A DNA stretch of 64,000 nt from Pollenia angustigena (taxonomy: Eukaryota > Arthropoda > Insecta > Diptera > Polleniidae). Below are positions 1 to 9,389 of this stretch, piece by piece; the first letter of the stretch is position 1, and each line of letters opens with the position of its first letter. The notes below the pieces were generated by a model that saw only the letters and a program-made list of their open reading frames with translations, was not told the DNA's origin and ran no database searches. Where the stretch lies: positions 34,463,882-34,527,881 of the forward strand of contig OV884059.1 of NCBI GenBank assembly GCA_930367215.1, in the 5' to 3' direction. Made by a program: the position numbers and the translations under genes.

Positions 1-401
1 GTGAAATTTTCTCGAATTGCGATGCTGTTAGTAAGCGTAAACTAAAATCCATCTACGGGAATATTGTGAGATATGTTTTTGGTATCAGAAGATATGGCTC
101 AGTATCCATGTTTAACACAAAACTTTTTGGAATCTCATTTGAAAACCTCCTTAAACTACGAACTCTTTTGTGTTTGCACAAGATTGTTTATGAGAAAACA
201 CCAAAGTATCTATATGACTTACTTAGATTTGGGAGATCCAGTAGGAGTAAAAGAATTATCGCCATAAGATATAGAACGCTTGTATCTGAATGGCAATTTT
301 TTATCAATGCCATACGCCTCTGGAACGAACTACCATATCACATCCAGCTATATAGTAACGCATCCAAATTTAAAATTGAAGTTCTAAAACTGTACGCTTA
401 G
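1..401 (+). CDS. ORF2 C-terminal fragment of LINE-1 (reverse transcriptase C-terminal region)
   Basis: The frame is open from the window edge (codons start at position 3) to the stop ending at 401. It encodes the region after the RT thumb, starting EIFSNCDAV... and passing through IVRYVFGIRRYGS and FHKI-like, LWNELP-like motifs. It aligns by eye with the same part of LINE-4 ORF2 (IVRYVYGLNRRSS, LWNSIP). The RT catalytic domain is not in the window. There is no stop or frameshift in the visible part, so this could be the end of an intact copy. Any ATG at the left is internal to the ORF and not a start. Confidence 0.85.
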   Translation, partial: EIFSNCDAVSKRKLKSIYGNIVRYVFGIRRYGSVSMFNTKLFGISFENLLKLRTLLCLHKIVYEKTPKYLYDLLRFGRSSRSKRIIAIRYRTLVSEWQFFINAIRLWNELPYHIQLYSNASKFKIEVLKLYA

Positions 402-619
402 CGTCTCGATTTATTGTTTAATGATTTGATGTTTATGATTTTGTTTTTATGATTTTGTTCTTATGATTTTTAATTGTTCAATCACTTTTAATATTATTTT
501 TATGATAATTTATTTATAATTTTTGTTAAAATGTTTAAATTAGATATTTTTACTATTTATTATATGTAATTCTTTAAGGTAATTCTTATAAACAAATTAA
601 CCTGTTTAGCTTTATAAAA

Positions 620-660
620 TCCTATGCTGTAATTATAAGATTTAATCTTGTAGCATAGGA
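620..660 (+). other. 3'-terminal two-level hairpin of LINE-1
   Basis: The outer stem is TCCTATGCT (620-628) with AGCATAGGA (652-660). The inner stem is AAGAT (637-641) with ATCTT (645-649) and a 3-nt loop. It lies about 10 nt before the AATA-type tail. The same architecture with other sequences occurs in LINE-4 and LINE-5. Confidence 0.6.
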
Positions 661-694
661 CAGTCAATGAAATAAATAAATACAAATAAATAAA

Positions 695-785
695 TAATAA
701 CCAATCAATACAAGATAACACATAAATTAATCTAATTCTTAACCAATAATTACAAATAATTCTTAACTAAAGTTACTTTCGTAAC
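695..785 (-). repeat. Remnant of the 3' LTR of the deleted gypsy element
   Basis: Only the first 91 bp of the LTR (minus-strand sense) are visible. They match 4176-4266 essentially base for base. The rest was displaced to the left by LINE-1, whose tail abuts it. Confidence 0.85.
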
Positions 786-799
786 ACTGCCCCCCACTT
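786..799 (-). other. Polypurine tract of the deleted gypsy element
   Basis: On the minus strand AAGTGGGGGGCAG lies directly before the LTR start TGTTACG. This is the expected place and composition for the plus-strand primer of an LTR element. Confidence 0.8.
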
Positions 800-3083
800 A
801 AGCCTGTTCGTCCCGAATAGGCTCAAAATCACCTCTTCCATAAGGGGCTAATCGTTCCAAATGAACAACTTTCATTTTGGCCCTTGGACTTTTATATTTC
901 TGTATTCGGTATACAACATCATTTAATTTCTTTATCACCTTATATGGGCCATCCCAATGTGTCTGTAATTTGGGAGATAATCCTTTCTTTCGTTGGGGAT
1001 TGAAAAGCAAAACTAACTGGCCCTCCTTAAATCCTTCCGAATTTGCCGCTCGATCGTATCTGGACAACTTTCTATGGCCACGCACGGACTTTCTATGGTC
1101 ATAAGGATTTCTCCGCTCCAATGAAGATACCTGCTTATCTTCTGGTATATGTAGTGCCTTACTATTGCACTGTGGAAGCGGCGCACAAACTCTGTTTGCT
1201 GTGCTCCTGGCTGCCACACGCTTTGGGCAGTTTCTCTTAAAATTTTGTCTTCCACCTATACTATTGGCCCTTATAACCTTAGCCGATATAGGTTCAAATC
1301 TTTTTGCTGTTAACCAGTCTTTACTGGGCTCTACCTGCAACGAGCGACCTCCATTGACGCATACCCTTTTATCTGCCTCCGTACAGTGCCTGGCTTCCAA
1401 TCTGCTAAGCTGTCTTGCATGAGCAACCGCTTTTTCCCGTTTTGCAACTTTTCTGTATGGTGACGATTCCAGACGAGTACAAGCGAGAAGCTGTCGCACA
1501 CGAGCCTCACTTTCATACCCAACATTCAGGGGTATTTCATAATCAAACAAATACATGATTTGTTTTCCCATATTCAGACTTATGTTATGACTAATCATAA
1601 AATCTGCGCCAATCAGCACTTCGTCTACAATGTCGGCCACAATAAACTCATGAAAATTGACAACATTGGCAATTCTTAACACCACACGTGTTTTGCCATA
1701 GACAGTAGCAGGCTCACCTGTAGCTGTTCGCAAGCTCACTCCGCTTAGTGGTTCGACAGCTCCCGTTACCAAGTCAGGCCTTATAATTGAAAATCCTGCA
1801 CAAGTGTCGATAGTCAAAATTCGCTTTTTACCATCGATGTAGCCAAATGTCGTAATACTTTTATATCTCTTTGGCACTACTAAATTTATTACCGAGTCCT
1901 CAGATGCAAAAGGTAGCACTCCCTCCATACTTAACGGCGCCTCCTGTGATGACTGATGACTAGCTCGTTGGTTGTTTCTCGGCGGCGAAGCAGGTCTTGA
2001 AATTCTTTCTGGTGCTTTGCAGTTACGCTGTATGTGCCCAACCTTACCGCAGTTATATCATTTTAATTTGTTTTTGCCCAGCTTCTCACTTAACACCCGC
2101 AAAACTGCTTCTTTAAGGCTTTTTAATTCCTTCATGATATCTCTATCATCATCAGCAACAACATCGAGCCTTTGCACCTTATACGACTTCTGCTTTACAA
2201 CTATTCTAGCGGTTTCCTGAGCCAGGGCAAATGAAACAGTTTCTGCAAATGTCGACTTTAATGCTGCACACACCGCATACTTAACATCAGCATCTCTTAT
2301 ACCGTTAATAAATGCTTCTGTTTTGAAGCTGTCCAACAATGGATGATTCTCACCAGGGTAAGTTAGCTGTACCAACCGCTCAATCTCCAGTGCGAAGTCC
2401 TGTAAGGTTTCGTTTGCTTTTTGCACTCTTCCACGTAACTCCATTTTGTAGATTTCCTTTTTGTGTTCACCTCCATACTTACGTTGCAGTGCTACCATAA
2501 TTTCATCATAATTGTTTCTGCTACTTACTGGTACACTTTCAAGCACTTCGGCCGCAGTCCCCTTTAAAGCAAGAATGAGCTCAATGGCTTTTTCCTCACT
2601 GTTCCATGCATTTCTGTTGGCAACTGTATCGAACTGGAACTTAAAAACATTTAATGGCACACTACCGTCAAAGCAAGGGGCCTTTATTCTAGAAGAAACT
2701 TCTGGAATAACCCGTACTGATCCCTCCTGGCATTGTCTGTTATTAACTTTTGTTTCCAAATTGAGTAGCTTTTCATCAAAATCAACGAGCTTCTTGTTGA
2801 ATTCTATTTCCAAGTTATCTACTCTTTCATTTATTTCAGTAGAAATCTCCAGAAGTTTCTCATTTGTTATTCTAGAATTCTCTTGAATTTCAGCTAATAT
2901 GGTAACTGAATTCTCCTTTACCATTTTTTCTACATTTCTTGAAGTTTCAGCTAGAATATCACTCGAATTCTCTTTTATCATCTGTACCATTCTTCTAGAA
3001 TTATCGTCCATTTTTCTAGAATTTTCTTCTGACATTTTTTCCATTTTTGCCATCATAGCAGCAAACATTGTGTTTAAATCCAT
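798..3083 (-). pseudogene. Gag-protease-(deletion)-integrase C-terminus fusion ORF, with a stop in the zinc knuckle
   Basis: One frame runs from the likely start (ATG at 3083, MDLNTMF...) to the stop near 798. Gag comes first: a coiled-coil-like region rich in K/E/N with repeated ENS motifs (about 3050-2750), then a Gag core. A TGA at 2058-2060 replaces the first cysteine of a CCHC knuckle (what follows is YNCGKVGHIQRNC), so Gag ends early. The frame then stays open through a protease-like domain (TIDTCAGFSI, with DTC where family members have DTG). It jumps near 1120-1300 to an integrase C-terminal segment (EGQLVLLFNP, HWDGPYKVI). Expected product length is therefore far below a full Gag-Pol. 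The knuckle stop and changed protease triad suggest it is non-coding now, although the remaining frame is open. Confidence 0.85.
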
Positions 3084-3128
3084 ACTGCTAGCAACTGCAC
3101 GAGTACGAGTACGAGTTCTGACACCAAT

Positions 3129-4266
3129 TGTTACATTTCTGCCTTTCAATAACGTTTTGGTTTATTTCCTTTATAATAAACCGTTTCGAGTTCTTTTATT
3201 GCAATTCAAATAAAACAAATAAACACAACACTTTTGCTACTGTTTACAATTTACACACCTTTATTTAGTACTTAGTCACTTTAACAACCGTAATTTTATA
3301 GTTCTTAATCTTCTCCAGTAGTGCGATTCACTAACTTTTATAACGATAATCGAATCGTTAAAATAAGTATAACGAAAATTTATCGAATATGCTATTCTGT
3401 AAAATTTTTAACGATATTCGCTGTCGTTTAAAGTCAGCTGTTACTTTAAGCAATTTTTTTGTCGTTATCTTAGCGACAATAATTTAGTTTGTGTTTATTT
3501 TATCGATAAAATGTTTTTTATGTTTAAAATAGCTTACATACATACAAAGATATATTCATATGTATATGTATGAACAAAAACAAAATAATAAATTTAAAAT
3601 TTGCAAAAAGAAACCAAATTAAGAACAAAAATAAAATTCTAAATGTAAAATTCACAAAAAAAAAAAAATATAAAACCACAAATTAACCCTTCGTCTTACT
3701 TATGAGTCTGGCCAGACCTTTTTCAGTGCATTTTAAATGAAAAAATATGTGTAACAAGGGGGGTTAAGAACAATTTCATATGTTTTTATTTAATTCTCTT
3801 TTGTGCTTTTCGTTTTTTTTTTAACATTTTGTAGATAGAGATGTTACAAAAAAAACAGCTGTGTACTATCGTTAAAAAAAATTACAGAATCACACTATCG
3901 TTACTGCAAGCGAATATAAATGTCGACACATATTACGATTGTCGGATCGTTAAAAGTTAGTGAATCGCACCACAGAAGTGGGATACGTTTTTGACAAAGT
4001 CAGAACTTAGAATGAATCATGCCATCTCTTGCGATCCTATTTATTTTACAGTGGGGTTGAAGTACAATTATGCACAACAATTTTAACATTACATCTGTAC
4101 ATTGATTTTTACACTAGAAGTGTGCATAACTTATACAATAACAATTTTAACTAATAAAATAACTAGCAAATACTTAATAACCAATCAATACAAGATAACA
4201 CATAAATTAATCTAATTCTTAACCAATAATTACAAATAATTCTTAACTAAAGTTACTTTCGTAACA
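3129..4266 (-). repeat. 5' LTR of the deleted gypsy element (with nested MITE)
   Basis: On the minus strand it starts TGTTACG at 4266 and probably ends GTAACA at 3129, giving matching TGTTAC/GTAACA ends. It is followed by TGGTGTCAGAAC, a possible primer-binding site that would fit a tRNA-Leu 3' end (inference). The span is 1138 bp, but about 650 bp are a nested foldback element. The inner boundary cannot be confirmed because the other LTR is truncated. Confidence 0.6.
3318..3971. mobile_element. Foldback MITE inside the gypsy LTR
   Basis: The ends are inverted: GTGCGATTCACTAACTTTT at about 3318 and its complement ending at about 3970. A second inverted block (TTCTGTAA..TTTTTAACGATA near 3395 and its partner near 3870) extends the arms to about 100 bp with gaps. 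There is no ORF. The target duplication is not clear. Confidence 0.65.
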
Positions 4267-5551
4267 ATATATTATAATTTTGTTCTGTCTTAATGTCATT
4301 TGTAAGTGTATTGAATAATTGAAGTCCTTTATAAAATAATGACCTTTGCATTGTTGTCGTATTTGCCCTTTTTAACCTGAAGTCTTCAGCATTTCGCAGT
4401 TGATATGGTTGTACTTCACCGACATATTTGATTTGCTCGCATAGATATTCTGGAGCGTTACCATGTTTAAGTTTATGTATAAAACTCAGAGTATTGAATT
4501 CAAGTCGCTGTTCGATATTTAACCATTTAAGTGTGTTAAGCATAGCTCTTATTGAAGTATATCTGTTGCATTTTAAAATAGTCCGCATTGCTTTATTTTG
4601 TAACTTTTGTAATCTATTTAATTGATATTCACTGTAGCATGTATATATTATTGTTGATCCGAACTCAAAATGCGGTTTTATTATCGTATTGTATATATTT
4701 ATTGCCGTCATTATTGACACTTTATTTCTAATTCTTTTGAAAAATCCAATTTTTTTTACCAATTTTTTTGCATATGTACTCAATATGATCTTTAAATTTC
4801 ATATCTCTGTCTATTAAAAATCCAAGATATTTAATATTTTCAACTTTCTCTATAACTTCTTCGTTAATTTTGTCAGTTGTTTCACTATTCATATTTATTT
4901 GGAGCATTTTTGTCTTTTTTTCATTTAATTTTAATTTGTTAATTTTTAACCATGTGTTGACGTTATTTATATCATTTAACATATTTTCTTGACATTCTTC
5001 ATTTGTGGACCCTTCTGTGTATATGAGCGTATAAAACAACTTCACATTTATGTAGCACATTTGGCATATCATTTATGTATATAATAAATAGTAAGGCACC
5101 TAATATTGATCCCTGTGGAACACCGAAATCATTAATAATTACGTCGGATTTTATTCCATTAACTCTAGTAATTTGCTTTCTGTCCTTCATATATGATTCA
5201 AACCATTTGAGCTCTTTGCCTTGGATGCCGTACATATATAATTTCTGAATTAATATTTTTCTGTCTATAGTTTCGAAAGCTCTTTTAAAGTCTAAAAATA
5301 TAGCCATGATTTTCCCAGTTTTTTTGATGATTTTCCATCGATTTACAACAAAGTTCACAGCAGTTTCGCATGAAAATTTTTTCCTAAAACCTGATTGATA
5401 TTTGGAAAATAGTTTATTTTCTTCCATATATTTTTCCAGCAGTTCCTTTACAATTTTTTCTCATACTTTTTCACATGTTCTTAACGTATTTATAGGCCGA
5501 TATTCTTCACATTTTTTTGTCTTTGCAACTTTTTCAACCGGGGTAACCATT
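4267..5551 (-). pseudogene. LINE-2: RT region of a degenerate non-LTR element (3' half)
   Basis: Three minus-strand reading blocks (about 5427-4999, 5072-4728, 4783-4267) together make an RT fragment. The fingers carry YQSGFRKKFSCETA and AIFLDFKRAFETID, followed by GVPQGSILGALLF and then the thumb and C-terminal region. Near 5015-5035 the expected YADD box is gone: the frame reads LYA then shifts, which fits a short deletion of the catalytic Asp pair. The 3' end is cut by the gypsy element at 4266. The 5' part continues at 8694 after a hAT-like insertion. The clade is uncertain (Jockey/CR1-like by feel). Confidence 0.8.
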
Positions 5552-5559
5552 GTTTCTAT
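5552..5559. repeat. 8-bp target-site duplication, left copy
   Basis: GTTTCTAT, repeated at 8686-8693 on the other side of the hAT-like element. Confidence 0.85.
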
Positions 5560-7046
5560 TAGAGTTGGGTAGTTCATGAACGAACTAGTTCAATTGAACT
5601 AGTCAGTCAGATGAACGTTGAACTGTCATTCAGTCTGACAGTTCCTTTTAGTTCAACAGTTCACTTTTCGTCACTTTGTCTTTTGCGTCAGCAGTCTTTT
5701 GATAGGGTTCATTTAGTTCAATTCATTTAGTTCAATTCATTTAGTTCACAGGTTCATTTACTTCAGTTGCTAGTCCACTTGATTTCTTATTCTTTACCGC
5801 ACTGATTGAAAAGAAACAACAATAGTATTAGTGTCTCTATGTTTAACATTATATTGTTTCTTTTACTCATTGCCAGATAACTTTAAACATTTTCATAATA
5901 AAATCAAGGCTGCCATACTTAGAGATGTCTAGCTGCGATTTTTTCGGCAATTTATAAAATATTTTTTATTATTAATAAAGGGTCACATAGACACATACTT
6001 ATCATGCTCATGCAATCAGCATGTGTTTGTAAATTTGAAATTTTTATATATGTATGCGTCACACAGAGAATGCAGTATGAAAAACCAAAATAGGTTTGAT
6101 TTCAAAATGAACTCATACTGCTGACAGTTGTTCAATGAACAATAAAATAAATTATTAATTTTATGATATATTTTTCTTTCAATTTAAATTAAAACAAATT
6201 TAAAATAGTTTCTGAGAAAAAACGTGTGAAGAAAGTAGGGGTTCTCTTGAATTTCACGAAATGACATTTATTTTAAAATGATGATTGATAGGTGTGTAGT
6301 AAAATATCAATCACACACGTATACGAAGGATTCATCGGCAGTAGTTGTCAACAGTATGTGTCTATAGGCCTCTTAAGATTTCCGTAGGACATGCTGAAAT
6401 TTATTGTTGAGGTGATTTTGTCGGCATTAACATAGCGTTTTCACCTGAAAATTTTTTGTCATACCAAATGTCAAACTCTATATAAAAAAACTCGAAACTT
6501 TCTGTCAGCGTTTTTTTTAATATGAAGTTTGACGTTTGGAATGACAACAATTTGTCAGGTGAAGACGGTTTGTAAGATAAGTCATGAATTTGTCAACGCA
6601 AATATTTTGGGAGTAAAAATTTATATTGTGCATTATTTGTCAGTGCTTTATAAACAAATGTCTCTATTGTGAATAAATTGTCAGTGCTTGTATTCTGAAA
6701 GAAAAATATACAAAATAAAACACTAATAATTATATGATAAAATAAATAATGAATAATGTTTATCTTAATTTTTCTTATTAATACTCCTTCAATAAAAGAA
6801 AAAAGTAATTTAATTGAGCCCTACCTTAAAATACAAATTAAAACTTACATGTTCCCTACATGTTTTTAGTTTGGGAATTCGTTCCCATAAAATTTGTTAT
6901 AGGAATCATTCACAATACAAAAAAAAAAAACACACAAATAAAAAAAATATAGGAATATTTTCATGGGTGTAGTTGTTTGAGGTAGGGGTGCTTATTTTGA
7001 GCAAAACGAGTCAGAGTGTTTCCATTATGTAATAGTATTTCACTTA

Positions 7047-7356
7047 AGCGGCTCATACACTTAGAATAAAATTGCTCAATTTTACGTATAGTACAATTAT
7101 ATCGCCAATGTGTATGTGATATTCGAAGGTGGAACAATATATTGGCAACAATCAAAAGACTTGATTTTTATTGCACAACGAAAAGAAAGAGAAGTGTGTT
7201 GGCAACATTGTACAATGCTGTTTATATTATTCCTATAGGTTATGTTCGCCTTTTTATTGAATGAAACTATTGTGCGACTTATTGTAAAATATAGGACAAA
7301 ATGGAAATGATATGGCGAATATCATATACAATAATATTGCAAGTGTATAGGCCGCT
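7047..7356. mobile_element. 310-bp MITE with TTA target duplication
   Basis: The inverted ends are AGCGGCTCATACACTT and AAGTGTATAGGCCGCT, flanked on both sides by TTA (7044-7046, 7357-7359). A 3-bp TTA duplication is typical of PIF/Harbinger-type elements. It is inserted at the left end of the GTTTCCAC-family MITE. Confidence 0.7.
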
Positions 7357-7620
7357 TTACATGTTTTGGGCCACAAAACTACATTTGCAGCAAAACAGGT
7401 GTTCTGCTACTTGCTACTTGTTTTCCCATACATTTTTCATGTTCGAAAAACTCAAATAAATACTAGTTTTGCTCCAAAAAATGTCGAAAACCATGAAACA
7501 ACTCAGAGTTTTATTATTGGTGATTAACAATTTCGAAAAAAATTACAGATTTACCAAAATAACAAGACTTATTAAATTATATGTATAATGTGTATTAAAA
7601 AACATATAAGAAAATATTTA

Positions 7621-7736
7621 CTGCCGTATTCATAAAAAAATAAAATGGATTTGAAATGCATTTTAAGAAAAATTTGTATGAAAATTTTGCCTTAAAATAC
7701 ATTTCAAACTCATTTTATTTTTTATGAATACGGCAG
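7621..7736. mobile_element. 116-bp palindromic MITE with TTA target duplication
   Basis: It is an almost complete palindrome: CTGCCGTATTCATAAAAAA at the left and its complement ending CGGCAG at 7736, plus a second pair around TTGAAATGCATTTTAAG. It is flanked by TTA on both sides. Confidence 0.75.
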
Positions 7737-8693
7737 TTATTATTTTACAAAAATATTTTTTGCTTTCATGTTTGTAAACAACATTAATGCCAAATTGATT
7801 TCGAAAACCAAAACCAGTTTTACATAATGGAAGCACTCTGACACGTTTTGCTCAAAACAAGTTGACAACAAGCTGATAGTGGAAACATAGTATTAGAGTA
7901 TCAAAATAAATTAATAGCTTATCTAATTTCAGTGTATTTATCAAAAATAATAATTGGAAATTTAGCACGTCGTACGGAAATCTTTTTAATAATAAAAAAA
8001 TCGCCATATATTTTATAAATCGCCGAAAAAAATCGCAGTGTAGTCAAAATGTTTGAAAATTGCCACATATGGCGAGACATCTCTTAATATGGCAGCCCTG
8101 ATTATATTATGAACATGTTTTAGTAATCTGGCAATGAGTAAAAGAAACAAGTATATTATAATAACATAATAACATATAGAAACTAATAATATTGTTGTCT
8201 CTTTTCAATCAATTCGGTAAAGAACATGAAAAATACTATGCATTTTGTTTTTGTAAAATGAGTGAATGCCAAATTTATTTGTTGAAAAACAAAGAAAAGG
8301 AAATTTTATAAAAAATACACAATTGTGTTTTTGAACTTTAATAAAAATTTATATTTATTACATTATATTTATTATATTTAAATATTTATTAAAAATTTAA
8401 ATAAGTTTTTTTAAGTATTTAAATTTTTATTAATTTTTTCAAAGCTTGACACACACAAAAATAAACAACAACAGAATAAGAAATCAAAACAAGCAACTGA
8501 AGTAAATGAACCTTTAAACTACATACATGAACTGACTTAAATGAACTGACTGACGAAATATACAGCTGGCTCAAAAGACTGACTGACTAAAAGTGAACTA
8601 CTGTACTGGAAGAACGAACTAGTTCACTTTTTTTAAATGAACTCTATTGAAACGTCACTTAAATGAACGATTAAGCCCAAGACTAGTTTCTAT

Positions 8694-9389
8694 CCAGTTT
8701 TCAGGGAACTGTCCTGTTTCTAATGATTTATTCACAATTTCAAGTAAAATTTTGCCTATTATATGCCAATTATCTAGTATAATTTTTGTTGATATTTTAC
8801 AATAGTCCGGTTTGTTTTTTAGTTTCATTACTTTATTTTTAAGATCTAATATTGTTATTGCACTGAATTTGAATCGTTGGTTAGTCATATTTATTTGATT
8901 GGTATACTGCACATCTTCAATTGAGTCCGTTATTACCTTAATACTTTGCACAAAATATTTGTTGAAATTACTAGCTATGTCAATATTTTCCTTAAATTCT
9001 ACGTTGTTAAATATCACAGATTTTATCACATTTTTATTTTTCATTATTACTAAATCTTTTATCTCTCTCCACATTTGTTTTTGATCCTTTGCGTTATTTA
9101 TTTTGTTGTCAATGTATTTAAATTTTTCCTTTTCAATTTTAACCTTGTACATATTTCTAGCTGATTTGTAATCTGCCCACGCTTCAATAGTGTTTTCAAT
9201 TTTAGCGATTTGGTATTTATTTATTTTGTGTCTTTTTAATTCCCGTAATTCATTACTAAACCATTTCTTTACATTATTTTGTTCATTTACTGTTTTTTTG
9301 AAAGTCAATTTTTGTATTGCCTCCTCCAAACATTTATCAAATATTCGTACATTTTCATTAACATTTATGTTTTCATGATAGCATATTTT
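8694..9389 (-). pseudogene. LINE-2: linker between endonuclease and RT (5' part of the visible copy)
   Basis: The minus-strand frame 9377-8690 encodes a K/E/N-rich linker (KKWFSNELRELKRHKINKYQ, WADYKSARNMY, KQMWREIKDLV). It runs up to FPENWIE, which normally comes just before the first RT motif. The reading stops at the hAT-like element and resumes at 5551. The endonuclease domain is not found on the other side; LINE-3 starts at about 9390. Either this copy is 5' truncated or LINE-3 landed in it. Confidence 0.75.

Larger units (their letters stand above)
1..695 (+). mobile_element. LINE-1: 3' end of a Jockey-clade non-LTR retrotransposon
   Basis: This is the last part of a plus-strand Jockey-type LINE that begins before the window. 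It holds the ORF2 C-terminus, an A+T-rich 3' UTR (402-619), a two-level hairpin (620-660) and an AATA-type tail (about 670-695). The tail runs straight into a truncated LTR of the neighbouring gypsy element, so the LINE inserted into that LTR. Its ORF resembles the C-terminus of LINE-4 (26.7 kb) and of LINE-5 (53 kb). No target duplication can be checked because the 5' end lies outside the window. Confidence 0.85.
695..4266 (-). mobile_element. Internally deleted Ty3/gypsy-type LTR retrotransposon
   Basis: A direct repeat of about 90 bp (695-785 and 4176-4266) marks the LTR starts. On the minus strand both read TGTTACGAAAG..., and the left copy is preceded by a purine tract (PPT). The body encodes Gag and protease but then jumps to the C-terminal end of integrase. 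RT, RNase H and the integrase core are missing, so this is a non-autonomous deletion derivative. The right LTR carries a foldback element, and LINE-1 truncates the left LTR. The right edge interrupts the 3' end of LINE-2. Confidence 0.85.
7030..7890. mobile_element. MITE of the GTTTCCAC family (copy 2), with two nested MITEs
   Basis: The right end reads ATAGTGGAAACATAGTA (to 7890). The left end is ATAGTATTTCACT.. at about 7032, resuming as ACATGTTTTGGG after a nested insertion. The body matches the split copy at 23.1/44.7 kb (for example TGTCGAAAA..CATGAA and CAATTTCGAAAAAA). There is no ORF. Confidence 0.65.
5560..8685. mobile_element. hAT-like non-autonomous DNA transposon, 3.1 kb, in LINE-2
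   Basis: It is bounded by an exact 8-bp duplication GTTTCTAT (5552-5559, 8686-8693), the hAT hallmark. The terminal inverted repeats are TAGAGTTGGG and, from the right, TAGTCTTGGG. Subterminal DNA has many copies of GTTCA/TGAAC (5575-5765 and 8510-8670), including the palindrome AACTAGTTCAATTGAACTAGT. There is no transposase-size ORF. The middle contains at least three further nested elements (7030-7890, 7047-7356, 7621-7736). The LINE-2 protein resumes on either side, which confirms the insertion. Confidence 0.85.
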
